A DNA stretch of 5,906 nt from Wenzhouxiangella sp. (GTDB taxonomy: Bacteria; Pseudomonadota; Gammaproteobacteria; Xanthomonadales; Wenzhouxiangellaceae), in NCBI GenBank assembly GCA_007135355.1, contig SLJA01000292.1, forward strand, positions 1 through 5,906, given 5' to 3'. This document shows positions 1-5,906 of this stretch, piece by piece. Position 1 is the first letter of the stretch. The number at the start of each line of letters is the position of its first letter. The translations under genes and the position numbers were made by a program. The notes beneath the pieces were generated by a model. The model was not told the origin of the DNA, searched no databases, and worked only from the letters and a program-made list of their open reading frames with translations.

Positions 1-1509
1 TACAACCCCTATCCCTTCCCCTGGGCCAACCATTTGTTCCAGGACAGCCCCTCGCTGGCCATGGGCGTGTTCGAAGGCCACATGACCAAGATGGCCGAGG
101 GCTTCCGTGCCGTGCGCGAGGCCGAGCTGGAACTGGCCGGAGAGCAGGCCAGTGCCGCCGACCGCGAGGCCTTGGAGCACTTCGACTGGCGCAGCTTCTC
201 CGACGAGGAGTACGCGCTGTGTCCGCCGGTGGTGACCATCGGCGGCGACGGCGCCATGTACGACATCGGTTTCCAGAATCTGTCACGGGTGCTGATGTCG
301 GGCAAGCCGATCAAGGTGCTGGTGCTTGATACCCAGGTCTATTCCAACACCGGCGGCCAGGCCTGCACCTCGGGCTACTTCGGCCAGGTGTCGGATATGG
401 CCACCTTTGGTGCCGCGGCTCAGGGCAAGCAGGAAATCCGCAAGGAGATGGGTTTGTTGGCGATTGCCCATCGCACCAGCTATGTCCTGCAGAGCACCAT
501 CGCCCAGCCCAGCCACATGATCGAGGGCTTCATTGAGGGCCTGACCAGCCGCGTCCCGGCGGTGTTCAACTGCTACACCTCGTGCCAGCCCGAGCATGGC
601 ATCGCCGACGACGCCGGCTACACCCAGGCCAAGATGGCGATCGAGTCGCGCGCCTATCCGCTGCTGCGCTACATGCCCGGCCGCGGCCCCAACCTGCGTG
701 ATTGCCTGGACCTGAGCGGCAACCCGGCGCCGGATACCGACTGGCCCAACTACAAGCTGCGCTACCGCCGTCATGGCGTTGAGCGCGAGTTGGAACTGCC
801 CTTGACTTTTGCCGATTTCGCCGCCACCGAGGGCCGCTTCCGCAAGCACTTCCGGGCGGTTCCCAAGGAGGCCTGGCACGATGGCATGGTGCCGCTGGCC
901 GAGTACCTGGACCTGGATGCCGATGAGCGCGCAGACCGCTTCCCCTACATCTGGCATCTGCTGCCCGATGGCGAGCCCGGTCGCTTGCTGGTCTCGGCCG
1001 ACCTGGTGGCCTCGTGTGAGGACCGCCGCGACTTCTGGCGCCTGCTGCAAGAACTGGCCGAGCCGGCGGCAACGCCGCCGACCGATCGCGAGGCACTGGT
1101 TGAAGAGGTTCGGGCCGAACTGATCGGGCGTTTGAGCGAGTCGCTGCTGCGCCTGGCCGGCGACGAGGGTGCGGGCAACGGAACGGCCGCGGTGGCTGCA
1201 CCGGCGATGCCGGCGGCAGCCAAGCCGGCCGCGCCCAGCGCGCCGGCAGCGGATTCGGACTACGTGGCACCGTGGATCGATACCCCGCAATGTTCGGCCT
1301 GCGATGAATGCACGCTGATCAATTCGCGCATCTTCGCCTACAACAGCGAGGGCAAGGCGGAAATCAAGGACCCGAACGGCGGACCCTACAGTGACCTGGT
1401 CAAGGCCGCCGAGCGCTGCAAGGAGGAAATCATCCACCCCGGATTGCCACGCGATCGCAGCGCCCCCGGCATCGATCGCTGGATTGTCCGTGGCGAGAAG
1501 TTCAACTGA
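1..1509 (+). CDS. PFOR-type 2-oxoacid:ferredoxin oxidoreductase, C-terminal part, with fused ferredoxin-like domain (5' truncated)
   Basis: The reading frame is open from base 1 (Tyr-Asn-Pro-Tyr-Pro-Phe-Pro-Trp) to TGA at 1507-1509, giving 502 visible residues; the true start lies outside the window. Codons 77-120 hold the thiamine-diphosphate domain: GDG at codons 82-84, then 31 residues, then NTGGQ at codons 116-120, the same spacing I recall for Desulfovibrio africanus PFOR. TSCQPEHG (Cys codon 195) matches the region that supplies the last ligand of the cluster next to the cofactor in that enzyme. YPLLRYMP follows, then about 150 residues of extension I do not recognise, an Ala/Pro-rich linker, and a ferredoxin-like domain. 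The family oxidises a 2-oxoacid (classically pyruvate) plus CoA to acyl-CoA and CO2 in the cytoplasm, reducing ferredoxin. Substrate choice cannot be read here. It lies 9 bases before rnfC, so electron supply to Rnf is likely. NifJ-like in the core, but the C-terminal architecture is not standard NifJ, so no symbol is given. Confidence 0.9.
   Translation, partial: YNPYPFPWANHLFQDSPSLAMGVFEGHMTKMAEGFRAVREAELELAGEQASAADREALEHFDWRSFSDEEYALCPPVVTIGGDGAMYDIGFQNLSRVLMSGKPIKVLVLDTQVYSNTGGQACTSGYFGQVSDMATFGAAAQGKQEIRKEMGLLAIAHRTSYVLQSTIAQPSHMIEGFIEGLTSRVPAVFNCYTSCQPEHGIADDAGYTQAKMAIESRAYPLLRYMPGRGPNLRDCLDLSGNPAPDTDWPNYKLRYRRHGVERELELPLTFADFAATEGRFRKHFRAVPKEAWHDGMVPLAEYLDLDADERADRFPYIWHLLPDGEPGRLLVSADLVASCEDRRDFWRLLQELAEPAATPPTDREALVEEVRAELIGRLSESLLRLAGDEGAGNGTAAVAAPAMPAAAKPAAPSAPAADSDYVAPWIDTPQCSACDECTLINSRIFAYNSEGKAEIKDPNGGPYSDLVKAAERCKEEIIHPGLPRDRSAPGIDRWIVRGEKFN
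1159..1485 (+). other. Ala/Pro linker and C-terminal single-cluster ferredoxin-like domain of the PFOR-type protein
   Basis: This is a sub-region of the preceding gene. About 1159-1257 encodes a low-complexity linker rich in Ala and Pro (for example AAPAMPAAAKPAAPSAPAA), typical of flexible tethers between redox domains. After it, cysteines at 1291, 1300 and 1309 (CSACDEC) and at 1417 (ERCKEE) give C-x2-C-x2-C-x35-C. That is the ligand pattern of small ferredoxins binding one 4Fe-4S cluster. The usual Pro after the last Cys is Lys here. The two-cluster ferredoxin insert of PFOR lies before the thiamine domain, so this would be an additional domain. A cluster-bearing tethered carrier is inferred from the motif alone. 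Confidence 0.75.
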
Positions 1510-1518
1510 GCCCGAGCC

Positions 1519-2856
1519 ATGTTTGGATTGCGTCCAGCATTTCCAGGCGGTGTCAGGCTGCCCGCGGTCGAGCGCCACGACAGCGATGCGTTGATCCGGC
1601 AGATGGCCTTCGCGTCGCTGTTGCGTCTGCCCTTGCGCCAGCACGCCGGGGCCGCATCGGTGGCCGTGGTGCAGCCCGGTGATGAGGTCATGCGCGGGCA
1701 GTTGCTGGCGCGCGCCGAGGCGGACACGGCCGTGCCGCTGCACGCACCGGCCACCGGTCGGGTGGTTCGCATCAGCGCCCAGCCCGATGGTGACGGCGCC
1801 GCGGTGGGCGTGATCGAACTGGCGCCGGCGGCCGGAGATACCCAGGAAGAAATTACCGGCAGGCCACTCGACCCGGCCCGCTGCAGCCCGGATGAGTTGC
1901 TGCGGGCGATTGGCGACGCCGGTCTGGTCGGCTTGGGCGGCGAGGCCGGATCCACCCATGAGCGCCTGGTGCGTGCGCGTGCCGGCGGCGCGCGAGTGGT
2001 CGTGATCAACGGCATAGAAGGCGAGCCCGGGCAGGCTCGGGTGCCCGCCTTGCTGCTTCGGCATGGCCCTGATGTGATCCAGGGTTTGCGCATGGTCTTG
2101 CGGGTGCTGCAGACAGAACGCTCGCTGCTGGCCGTGGAAAGCCACGATGGCGAGGCGGCCGGCAAGCTGGTCCAGACCGTCGGCGCTGACTGTGGCCTGA
2201 CGTTGCGCGTGCTGCCGCCGCGCTACCCGCAAGGGGCCGCGGGGCTGCTGCTGCGTAGCCTGGCCAGCAATGGTGCGGACCTCAACCGGGCCGAAGCGGT
2301 GGTGTTCAGTCTGGCCACGATCGCCGAGATCGGCCGGTTGCTGAGTCGGGGCTGGGTCATGACCGACCAGTTGCTCACGCTCAGTGGTGATGGCCTGGAC
2401 AAGCCCGGCAACTACCGGGTTCCCCTCGGCACGCCGATTGCCTTTGCCCTGGCCGAAGCCGGTGCCCGGGGCGATGTGGAGCGCGTCCTGCTCGGCGGGC
2501 CCATGCGCGGAAAGGCCGTGGCCGGGCTGGAGCGGCCCATTGTCAAGGCCACCACCGGGCTGGTTGCCGTGGCCGCGGGCAGCGCTGCCGGGGTTCCCGA
2601 GCCCATGGCCTGCATCCGCTGCGGCGACTGCGTGACCGCCTGCCCGGTGCAGCTGCATCCGGCCGAGTTGGGTCTGCTGGCCCGGCGCGGCGAAAACGAA
2701 GCCATGTTCACCGACTGGTACCTGGACCGCTGCATCGAGTGCGGCTGTTGCTCCTATGTCTGCCCCTCGCATATTCCGCTGGTGCAGATGTTTCGTGCCG
2801 CCAGGCTGCAGCAGCGTCGGCTGCAGCGTCTGGCCGGCGAGGAGGTACCGGCATGA
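1519..2856 (+). CDS. rnfC: Rnf electron transport complex subunit C (divergent FMN/NAD site)
   Basis: A 445-residue peripheral iron-sulfur subunit of the Rnf complex, expected on the cytoplasmic face. The N-terminus has FPGGVRLP and PLRQHAG, the RnfC start pattern, followed by a biotinyl-like region (VQPGDEVMRGQLL). The middle has GLVGLGG (from residue 135), NGIEGEPG, YPQG and GGPMRGKAVAG. Near the end are two 4Fe-4S motifs, Cys365/368/371/375 and Cys405/408/411/415, each C-x2-C-x2-C-x3-C-P. It ends soon after the second motif, lacking the long Ala-rich tail of the E. coli protein. Family role: exchange of electrons between NAD(H) and the rest of Rnf through FMN. Several residues normally conserved in the nucleotide/FMN pocket differ (GLGGEAGST for GLGGAGFPT; EGEPG for ECEPY), so NAD use is doubtful. 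The start is the first ATG after the in-frame upstream stop. No good ribosome binding site is visible, suggesting coupling to the upstream gene. Confidence 0.93.
   Translation: MFGLRPAFPGGVRLPAVERHDSDALIRQMAFASLLRLPLRQHAGAASVAVVQPGDEVMRGQLLARAEADTAVPLHAPATGRVVRISAQPDGDGAAVGVIELAPAAGDTQEEITGRPLDPARCSPDELLRAIGDAGLVGLGGEAGSTHERLVRARAGGARVVVINGIEGEPGQARVPALLLRHGPDVIQGLRMVLRVLQTERSLLAVESHDGEAAGKLVQTVGADCGLTLRVLPPRYPQGAAGLLLRSLASNGADLNRAEAVVFSLATIAEIGRLLSRGWVMTDQLLTLSGDGLDKPGNYRVPLGTPIAFALAEAGARGDVERVLLGGPMRGKAVAGLERPIVKATTGLVAVAAGSAAGVPEPMACIRCGDCVTACPVQLHPAELGLLARRGENEAMFTDWYLDRCIECGCCSYVCPSHIPLVQMFRAARLQQRRLQRLAGEEVPA
2841..2845 (+). promoter_or_regulatory. Ribosome binding site of rnfD
   Basis: GGAGG lies inside the last codons of rnfC, 7 bases before the ATG at 2853. 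It fixes the rnfD start at the ATGA overlap and not at the upstream in-frame codons inside rnfC. Confidence 0.8.
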
Positions 2857-3866
2857 TGCCGTCAAGCCATCTGCTCAGCCTGCGCGGCGCGCCCCACCTG
2901 CATGCCGACAGCGCTGTGCCGCGGCTGATGCTGCACAGCGTGATCGCGCTGTTGCCGGTCAGCGTGTTTGCCGTGTTCCTGTTTGGCCTGGCCGCGCTGG
3001 CCACGGTGGCGGTGGCCATCCTGGCCTGTCTGCTGGCCGAGCGCGTGTGTGGTCCGCGTTCGGCTCTGGGTGACGGCTCGGCCATACTGACCGGTCTGTT
3101 GCTGGGTTTGAGTCTGCCGCCGGCCTTGCCGTTGTGGATGGTAGCCTTTGGCGCCTTCGTCGCCGTAGCGGTGGGCAAGCACTTGTTTGGTGGCCTGGGC
3201 GGGCCGGCCTTTCATCCGGTGCTGGTCGGGCGGGTGTTCCTGCAGGCTGCCTTTCCTTCGGCCATGGCCCAGGCCTGGGTTGCGCCGCTGGCCGCCGGGC
3301 GCGCTACCGAACTGCCGGCAACCAGTCTGGCGCTGCCGTTCCTCACCCCCGACGCGCCTTATGACGGCATCAGTGGAGCAACGCCGCTGAGTGCGCTCAA
3401 GGCCGGCGAGGCCGGCGAGCCGCTGCTCAGTCTGTGGTTGGGGACGGTCTCGGGTTCGGTCGGCGAGACCAGTGCGCTGCTGTTGCTGCTAGGCGGTTTG
3501 TACCTGGTCTATCGACGGGTGATCGACTGGCGCATACCGGCCGCCTTGCTCGGCTCGGTGGCGTTGTTCAGTGCCGTGCTGCATGCCATCGACCCCGAAC
3601 GCTTTCCAGCCATGATGACCGCCCTGGGCAGTGGCGCGCTCATGCTGGGGGCCTGGTTCCTGGCCACCGACCCGGGCATTTCGCCGACCACCCGCCGCGG
3701 CGCCTGGCTGTATGGCCTGGCCATCGGCCTGCTGGTGGTGGTCATCCGTCAGTTCAGCGGCCAGGCCGAGGGGGTGATGTACGCACTGCTGCTGGGCAGC
3801 GCCTTGACCCCGCACATCGATCGCTGGACGCGGCCAAAACCCCTGTCTGAAGGAGTGGAAGAATGA
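2853..3866 (+). CDS. rnfD: Rnf electron transport complex subunit D (membrane flavoprotein)
   Basis: A 337-residue hydrophobic protein, about the usual RnfD length, with multiple membrane segments. PHLHADSAVPRLML at the N-terminus, LGDGSAILTGLLLGL, GKHLFGGLGG and ATDPGISPT are RnfD/NqrB family landmarks. DGISGATPL holds the D-x-x-S-G-A-T motif; Thr177 is the expected site for FMN attached through phosphoester by ApbE (no apbE is in this window). The family's FNPA-type sequence after the GGLG stretch reads FHPV here, a modest divergence. The first ATG (2853) overlaps the rnfC stop as ATGA and is 7 bases after GGAGG (2841-2845); a second ATG follows at once (2856). An in-frame upstream extension inside rnfC was rejected because it adds no family sequence. 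Role: part of the membrane electron path and ion-pumping core. Confidence 0.95.
   Translation: MMPSSHLLSLRGAPHLHADSAVPRLMLHSVIALLPVSVFAVFLFGLAALATVAVAILACLLAERVCGPRSALGDGSAILTGLLLGLSLPPALPLWMVAFGAFVAVAVGKHLFGGLGGPAFHPVLVGRVFLQAAFPSAMAQAWVAPLAAGRATELPATSLALPFLTPDAPYDGISGATPLSALKAGEAGEPLLSLWLGTVSGSVGETSALLLLLGGLYLVYRRVIDWRIPAALLGSVALFSAVLHAIDPERFPAMMTALGSGALMLGAWFLATDPGISPTTRRGAWLYGLAIGLLVVVIRQFSGQAEGVMYALLLGSALTPHIDRWTRPKPLSEGVEE
3850..3855 (+). promoter_or_regulatory. Ribosome binding site of rnfG
   Basis: AAGGAG lies inside the end of rnfD, 7 bases before the ATG at 3863, supporting that start and translation coupled to rnfD. Confidence 0.8.
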
Positions 3867-4534
3867 CCGAACAACGCGGCGGCAGCGGCCTGGCATCGGT
3901 ACTGCGCATCCAGGGCGTCCTGGTCGCCATCGCCTTGAGCGCCGGCCTGGCCATTGCCCTGGTGCACGAATGGACCCGCCCCATGGTCATGGCCCAACGT
4001 GGTGGTCTGCTCGGCGATGCCGCGCTGGAAGTCATGCCGGGGGCGGCCAGCTATCGCATTTATGTACGCTCGGCTGACGGCGGCCTGCGCCCGATGGGTG
4101 ACGACGATACGCCCGAGTTGTTCATCGGCCTGGACGAAGGTGGTCACATCGTGGGTGCGGCCGTCGTCGGCAGCGGCATGGGCTATGCCGATGTCATCCA
4201 GCTGGTCTACGGCGTTGATCCCGCGGCTGGACGCCTGACCGGCATGCGCGTGGTGGCCTCGCGCGAGACCCCGGGCCTGGGCTCGGTCATCGTCGACGAC
4301 AAGGATTGGGTTGACACTTTCACCCGCATTCATCTGCCCTTCGATGGCGAGCAAAACCTGCGCAATCTGCGTGTGCGCAGCAACGCCAACCACGAACAGG
4401 GCGAGGTTGATGCGATCAGCGGCGCGACGGTTTCGGTGGTCTCGGTAACGCGCATCATCAGCTCCAGCCTGGCCGACTGGCTGCCCATCCTGAAAGCGGA
4501 GTTCGACGAATTGTCCGGAGGCGATCGTGGCTGA
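3863..4534 (+). CDS. rnfG: Rnf electron transport complex subunit G (covalent FMN subunit)
   Basis: A 223-residue protein with one N-terminal membrane helix (about residues 12-33) and a soluble domain expected outside the cytoplasmic membrane. SRETPGLGS matches the RnfG/NqrC core. EVDAISGATVS carries the flavinylation motif, with Thr189 the predicted FMN-bearing residue; modification would need an ApbE transferase encoded elsewhere. The length is close to that usual for RnfG. The ATG overlaps the rnfD stop by 4 bases (ATGA) and follows AAGGAG (3850-3855) at 7 bases. Family role: passes electrons between the membrane iron-sulfur centre of RnfA/RnfE and the RnfD flavin. All visible features are ordinary, in contrast to rnfC. 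Confidence 0.95.
   Translation: MTEQRGGSGLASVLRIQGVLVAIALSAGLAIALVHEWTRPMVMAQRGGLLGDAALEVMPGAASYRIYVRSADGGLRPMGDDDTPELFIGLDEGGHIVGAAVVGSGMGYADVIQLVYGVDPAAGRLTGMRVVASRETPGLGSVIVDDKDWVDTFTRIHLPFDGEQNLRNLRVRSNANHEQGEVDAISGATVSVVSVTRIISSSLADWLPILKAEFDELSGGDRG
4517..4521 (+). promoter_or_regulatory. Ribosome binding site deciding the GTG start of rnfE
   Basis: GGAGG lies inside the end of rnfG, 5 bases before GTG at 4527. The competing ATG at 4542 has only a weak purine-poor upstream region, so the GTG is preferred. Confidence 0.75.
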
Positions 4535-5171
4535 CGCCGGAATGATCAGCGAGCGCGAAGATGGCGTTGAGCGGCTGCGCTTGGGGTTCTGGCGCGAGAA
4601 TCCCATCCTGGTGCAGGCGCTGGGCATGTGCCCGGTGCTGGCGGTCAGCAACACCGGCGTCAACGCCCTGACCATGAGTCTGGCCACGACCTTCGTGCTG
4701 CTGTCCTCGGCCATCGTCATCTCGACCATTCGCGGCATCATCCCGCGCCAGGTCCGGCTGGCCTGTTTCGTGCTGGTGATTGCCACTTTTGTCACCCTGA
4801 CCGACATGGCGGTAGAAGCCTTCGCGCTGGAACTGCACCAGGCCCTGGGCGCGTTTCTGCCGCTGATCGTGGTCAACTGCATGATCCTGAGCCGCATTGA
4901 GATCATGGCCTCGCGCCAGCCGATCTCGGTGGCCGCCCTCGATGCCATCGGCATGGGCGCCGGTTTCATGCTGGGCCTGGTTACCCTGGGCAGCCTGCGT
5001 GAACTGCTGGGCCGGGGCACGCTGTTCGGGGCCCAGGTGATGCCGGATCGCTTCGAACCCTGGCAGGTCATGCAACTGCCCGGCGGCGGGTTTTTCACCC
5101 TGGCCGCGCTGGTCATCGGCTTCACCCTGCTTGATCGCAGCCTCAAGCGTTGGCGGGAGGTGCCGGCATGA
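4527..5171 (+). CDS. rnfE: Rnf electron transport complex subunit E (membrane subunit)
   Basis: A 214-residue integral membrane protein of the RnfE/NqrD family with about six hydrophobic segments. FWRENPILVQALGMCPVLAV and LIVVNCMILSR are family signatures. Cys35 and Cys118 sit where RnfE/NqrD cysteines help hold an iron-sulfur centre in the membrane at the interface with RnfA. RELLGRGTLFG and LPGGGFFTLA near the C-terminus are also typical. The chosen start is GTG (MADAGMIS), overlapping the end of rnfG by 8 bases, because GGAGG lies 5 bases upstream. ATG at 4542 is an in-frame alternative with no comparable binding site. It pairs with RnfA, its homologue encoded next, in inverted topology according to family knowledge. 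Confidence 0.95.
   Translation: MADAGMISEREDGVERLRLGFWRENPILVQALGMCPVLAVSNTGVNALTMSLATTFVLLSSAIVISTIRGIIPRQVRLACFVLVIATFVTLTDMAVEAFALELHQALGAFLPLIVVNCMILSRIEIMASRQPISVAALDAIGMGAGFMLGLVTLGSLRELLGRGTLFGAQVMPDRFEPWQVMQLPGGGFFTLAALVIGFTLLDRSLKRWREVPA
5156..5160 (+). promoter_or_regulatory. Ribosome binding site of rnfA
   Basis: GGAGG at the end of rnfE is 7 bases before the ATG at 5168. It rules against the upstream TTG at 5150, which would place the site inside the coding region. Confidence 0.8.
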
Positions 5172-5752
5172 CCCAGGAACTGTGGGGTGTTTTCCTGAAT
5201 GCCGCTCTGGTCAACAACTTCGTGCTGGCCTACTTTCTCGGCATCTGCCCGTTTCTTGGCGTTTCGGCCAAGCTCGACAGCGCCGGCCGCATGGGCCTTG
5301 CGGTCACCTTCGTGATGCTGGTGGCCTCGCTGTGCGCCTTTGGCATCAACCGTCTGCTGGGCATGATCGGCGCCGAGTACCTGTCCTTGATCAGCTACAT
5401 CGTGGTGATTGCCTCTTCGGTGCAGCTGGTCGAGATGTTCGTGCGCAAGACCAGCCCGGCACTGTTCAAGCAGCTCGGCATTTTCCTGCCGCTGATCACC
5501 ACCAACTGCGCCATTCTGGCCGTGGCCCTGTTCCAGACCCAGCGTGAATACGGTCTGCTGGAAGGCCTGGTGTTTGCCTTCGGCGCCGGTATGGGGTTTA
5601 CCCTGGCGCTGGTGCTGATGGCCGGTATCCGCGAGCGCCTGCGCCTGGTCGATGTGCCTGACGTGGCCCAGGGCATGGCCATTACGCTGGTGCTGGCCGG
5701 CATTCTGTCGCTGGCCTTCATGGGTTTTGCCGGCATGGGAGCGTCGGCATGA
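5168..5752 (+). CDS. rnfA: Rnf electron transport complex subunit A (membrane subunit)
   Basis: A 194-residue integral membrane protein, the usual RnfA length, with about six hydrophobic segments. Strong RnfA/NqrE signatures are VNNFVLAYFLGICPFLGVS, VRKTSPALFKQLGIFLPLI, TTNCAILAVAL and LSLAFMGFAGM. Cys27 and Cys114 are the conserved membrane cysteines that share an iron-sulfur centre with RnfE. The ATG overlaps the rnfE stop (ATGA) and follows GGAGG (5156-5160) at 7 bases. An upstream in-frame TTG at 5150 would add six residues (LAGGAG) that overlap the ribosome binding site, so it was not used. This is the most canonical of the Rnf subunits here. Confidence 0.96.
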   Translation: MTQELWGVFLNAALVNNFVLAYFLGICPFLGVSAKLDSAGRMGLAVTFVMLVASLCAFGINRLLGMIGAEYLSLISYIVVIASSVQLVEMFVRKTSPALFKQLGIFLPLITTNCAILAVALFQTQREYGLLEGLVFAFGAGMGFTLALVLMAGIRERLRLVDVPDVAQGMAITLVLAGILSLAFMGFAGMGASA

Positions 5753-5906
5753 GCCAGATCTGGGTCGGACCGGCATTGCTGGTGGCCCTGGCCCTGGGCT
5801 GGTTTGGCGTGCAGCGGGCCTGGGTGGCCTGCATGGGTGAGTCGCCCGACAAGGACGCCCTGGAACGCCCGGGCTACTGCGGCGCCGCCTGCGCCTGTCG
5901 CGGCGA
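5749..5906 (+). CDS. Membrane-anchored Cys-rich protein in the rnfB position (divergent RnfB or other accessory protein; 3' truncated)
   Basis: Fifty-two residues are visible before the window ends. The ATG overlaps the rnfA stop (ATGA), with GGGAG (5737-5741) 7 bases upstream. Residues 4-27 form one hydrophobic helix. Then come Cys28, a charged stretch (ESPDKDALE) and PGYCGAACAC, with Cys44, Cys48 and Cys50. RnfB also begins with one membrane helix and then a PGxxCGxCG-type iron-sulfur motif, and rnfB follows rnfA in rnfCDGEAB operons, so position and layout favour a divergent RnfB. However, the spacing here (C-x3-C-x-C) is not the RnfB C-x2-C-x4-C pattern. A small Cys-rich maturation factor, comparable in style to NqrM, is the main alternative. 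The rest of the gene would decide. Confidence 0.6.
   Translation, partial: MSQIWVGPALLVALALGWFGVQRAWVACMGESPDKDALERPGYCGAACACRG

Noticed and set aside
1510..1518. Possible promoter or terminator between the PFOR gene and rnfC
   Set aside because: The gap is nine bases, with no room for promoter elements and no hairpin or T-run.
283..2865. 860-codon open frame on the minus strand
   Set aside because: It lies antisense to PFOR and rnfC, whose protein motifs are unmistakable. Its translation is low-complexity and rich in Gln, His, Gly, Ala and Arg, the usual mirror image of high-GC coding DNA.
3402..3419. Tandem 9-base repeat (GCCGGCGAG twice) in rnfD
   Set aside because: It encodes only Ala-Gly-Glu twice in a loop after the flavin threonine. 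Two copies in GC-rich DNA need no special explanation.
1519..5752. Na+-translocating NADH:quinone oxidoreductase (nqr) operon
   Set aside because: RnfD/G/E/A are homologous to NqrB/C/D/E, but the first subunit has two 4Fe-4S motifs typical of RnfC, which NqrA lacks, and no NqrF is visible.
3749..5776. 675-codon open frame on the minus strand
   Set aside because: It is antisense to rnfD, rnfG, rnfE and rnfA, with a Gln/His/Gly/Ala-rich translation and no recognisable domain. It is a codon-phase shadow.
5749..5906. Frameshifted canonical RnfB start
   Set aside because: The two alternative frames at 5860-5906 read Arg/Leu- or Ala/Pro-rich sequence with no cysteine motif, so a simple frameshift does not restore the usual RnfB pattern.

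Overview
The window is a densely packed, single-strand stretch of a bacterial operon, with all genes on the + strand. By eye it is about two-thirds G+C, and third codon positions are strongly G/C. Protein sequences and gene style (GGAGG ribosome binding sites, ATGA stop/start overlaps) fit a high-GC Pseudomonadota-like bacterium, possibly a gammaproteobacterium. That placement is an inference; no taxonomic marker gene is present.

Layout: (1) 1-1509 is the C-terminal third or less of a large pyruvate:ferredoxin-oxidoreductase-type (PFOR) protein. It carries the thiamine-diphosphate domain, a long C-terminal extension, an Ala/Pro-rich linker and a fused one-cluster ferredoxin-like domain. (2) 1519-5752 encodes five subunits of an Rnf-type ion-translocating electron transport complex in the order rnfC-rnfD-rnfG-rnfE-rnfA. 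(3) From 5749 to the window end is the start of a small membrane-anchored, cysteine-rich protein in the slot where rnfB is expected; its visible cysteine pattern is not the usual RnfB one. The first junction has a 9-base gap and every later junction overlaps by 4 to 8 bases, so there is no room for internal promoters or terminators and none was seen.

How the genes work together: PFOR enzymes oxidise a 2-oxoacid with CoA and release low-potential electrons to ferredoxin. Rnf complexes couple electron flow between ferredoxin and NAD to Na+ or H+ movement across the cytoplasmic membrane. Here the oxidoreductase has its own tethered ferredoxin-like domain and sits directly upstream of rnfC. RnfC keeps both 4Fe-4S motifs but has lost several residues usually conserved around the FMN/NAD(H) site. 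RnfD and RnfG keep the threonines that receive covalent FMN, and RnfE and RnfA keep the paired membrane cysteines. The attractive but unproven reading is a PFOR-coupled, non-canonical Rnf machine in which electrons enter directly from the fused ferredoxin domain, with the NAD and RnfB roles altered or moved elsewhere.

No RNA genes, mobile elements, CRISPR arrays, significant repeats or non-coding stretches over 10 bases are visible.
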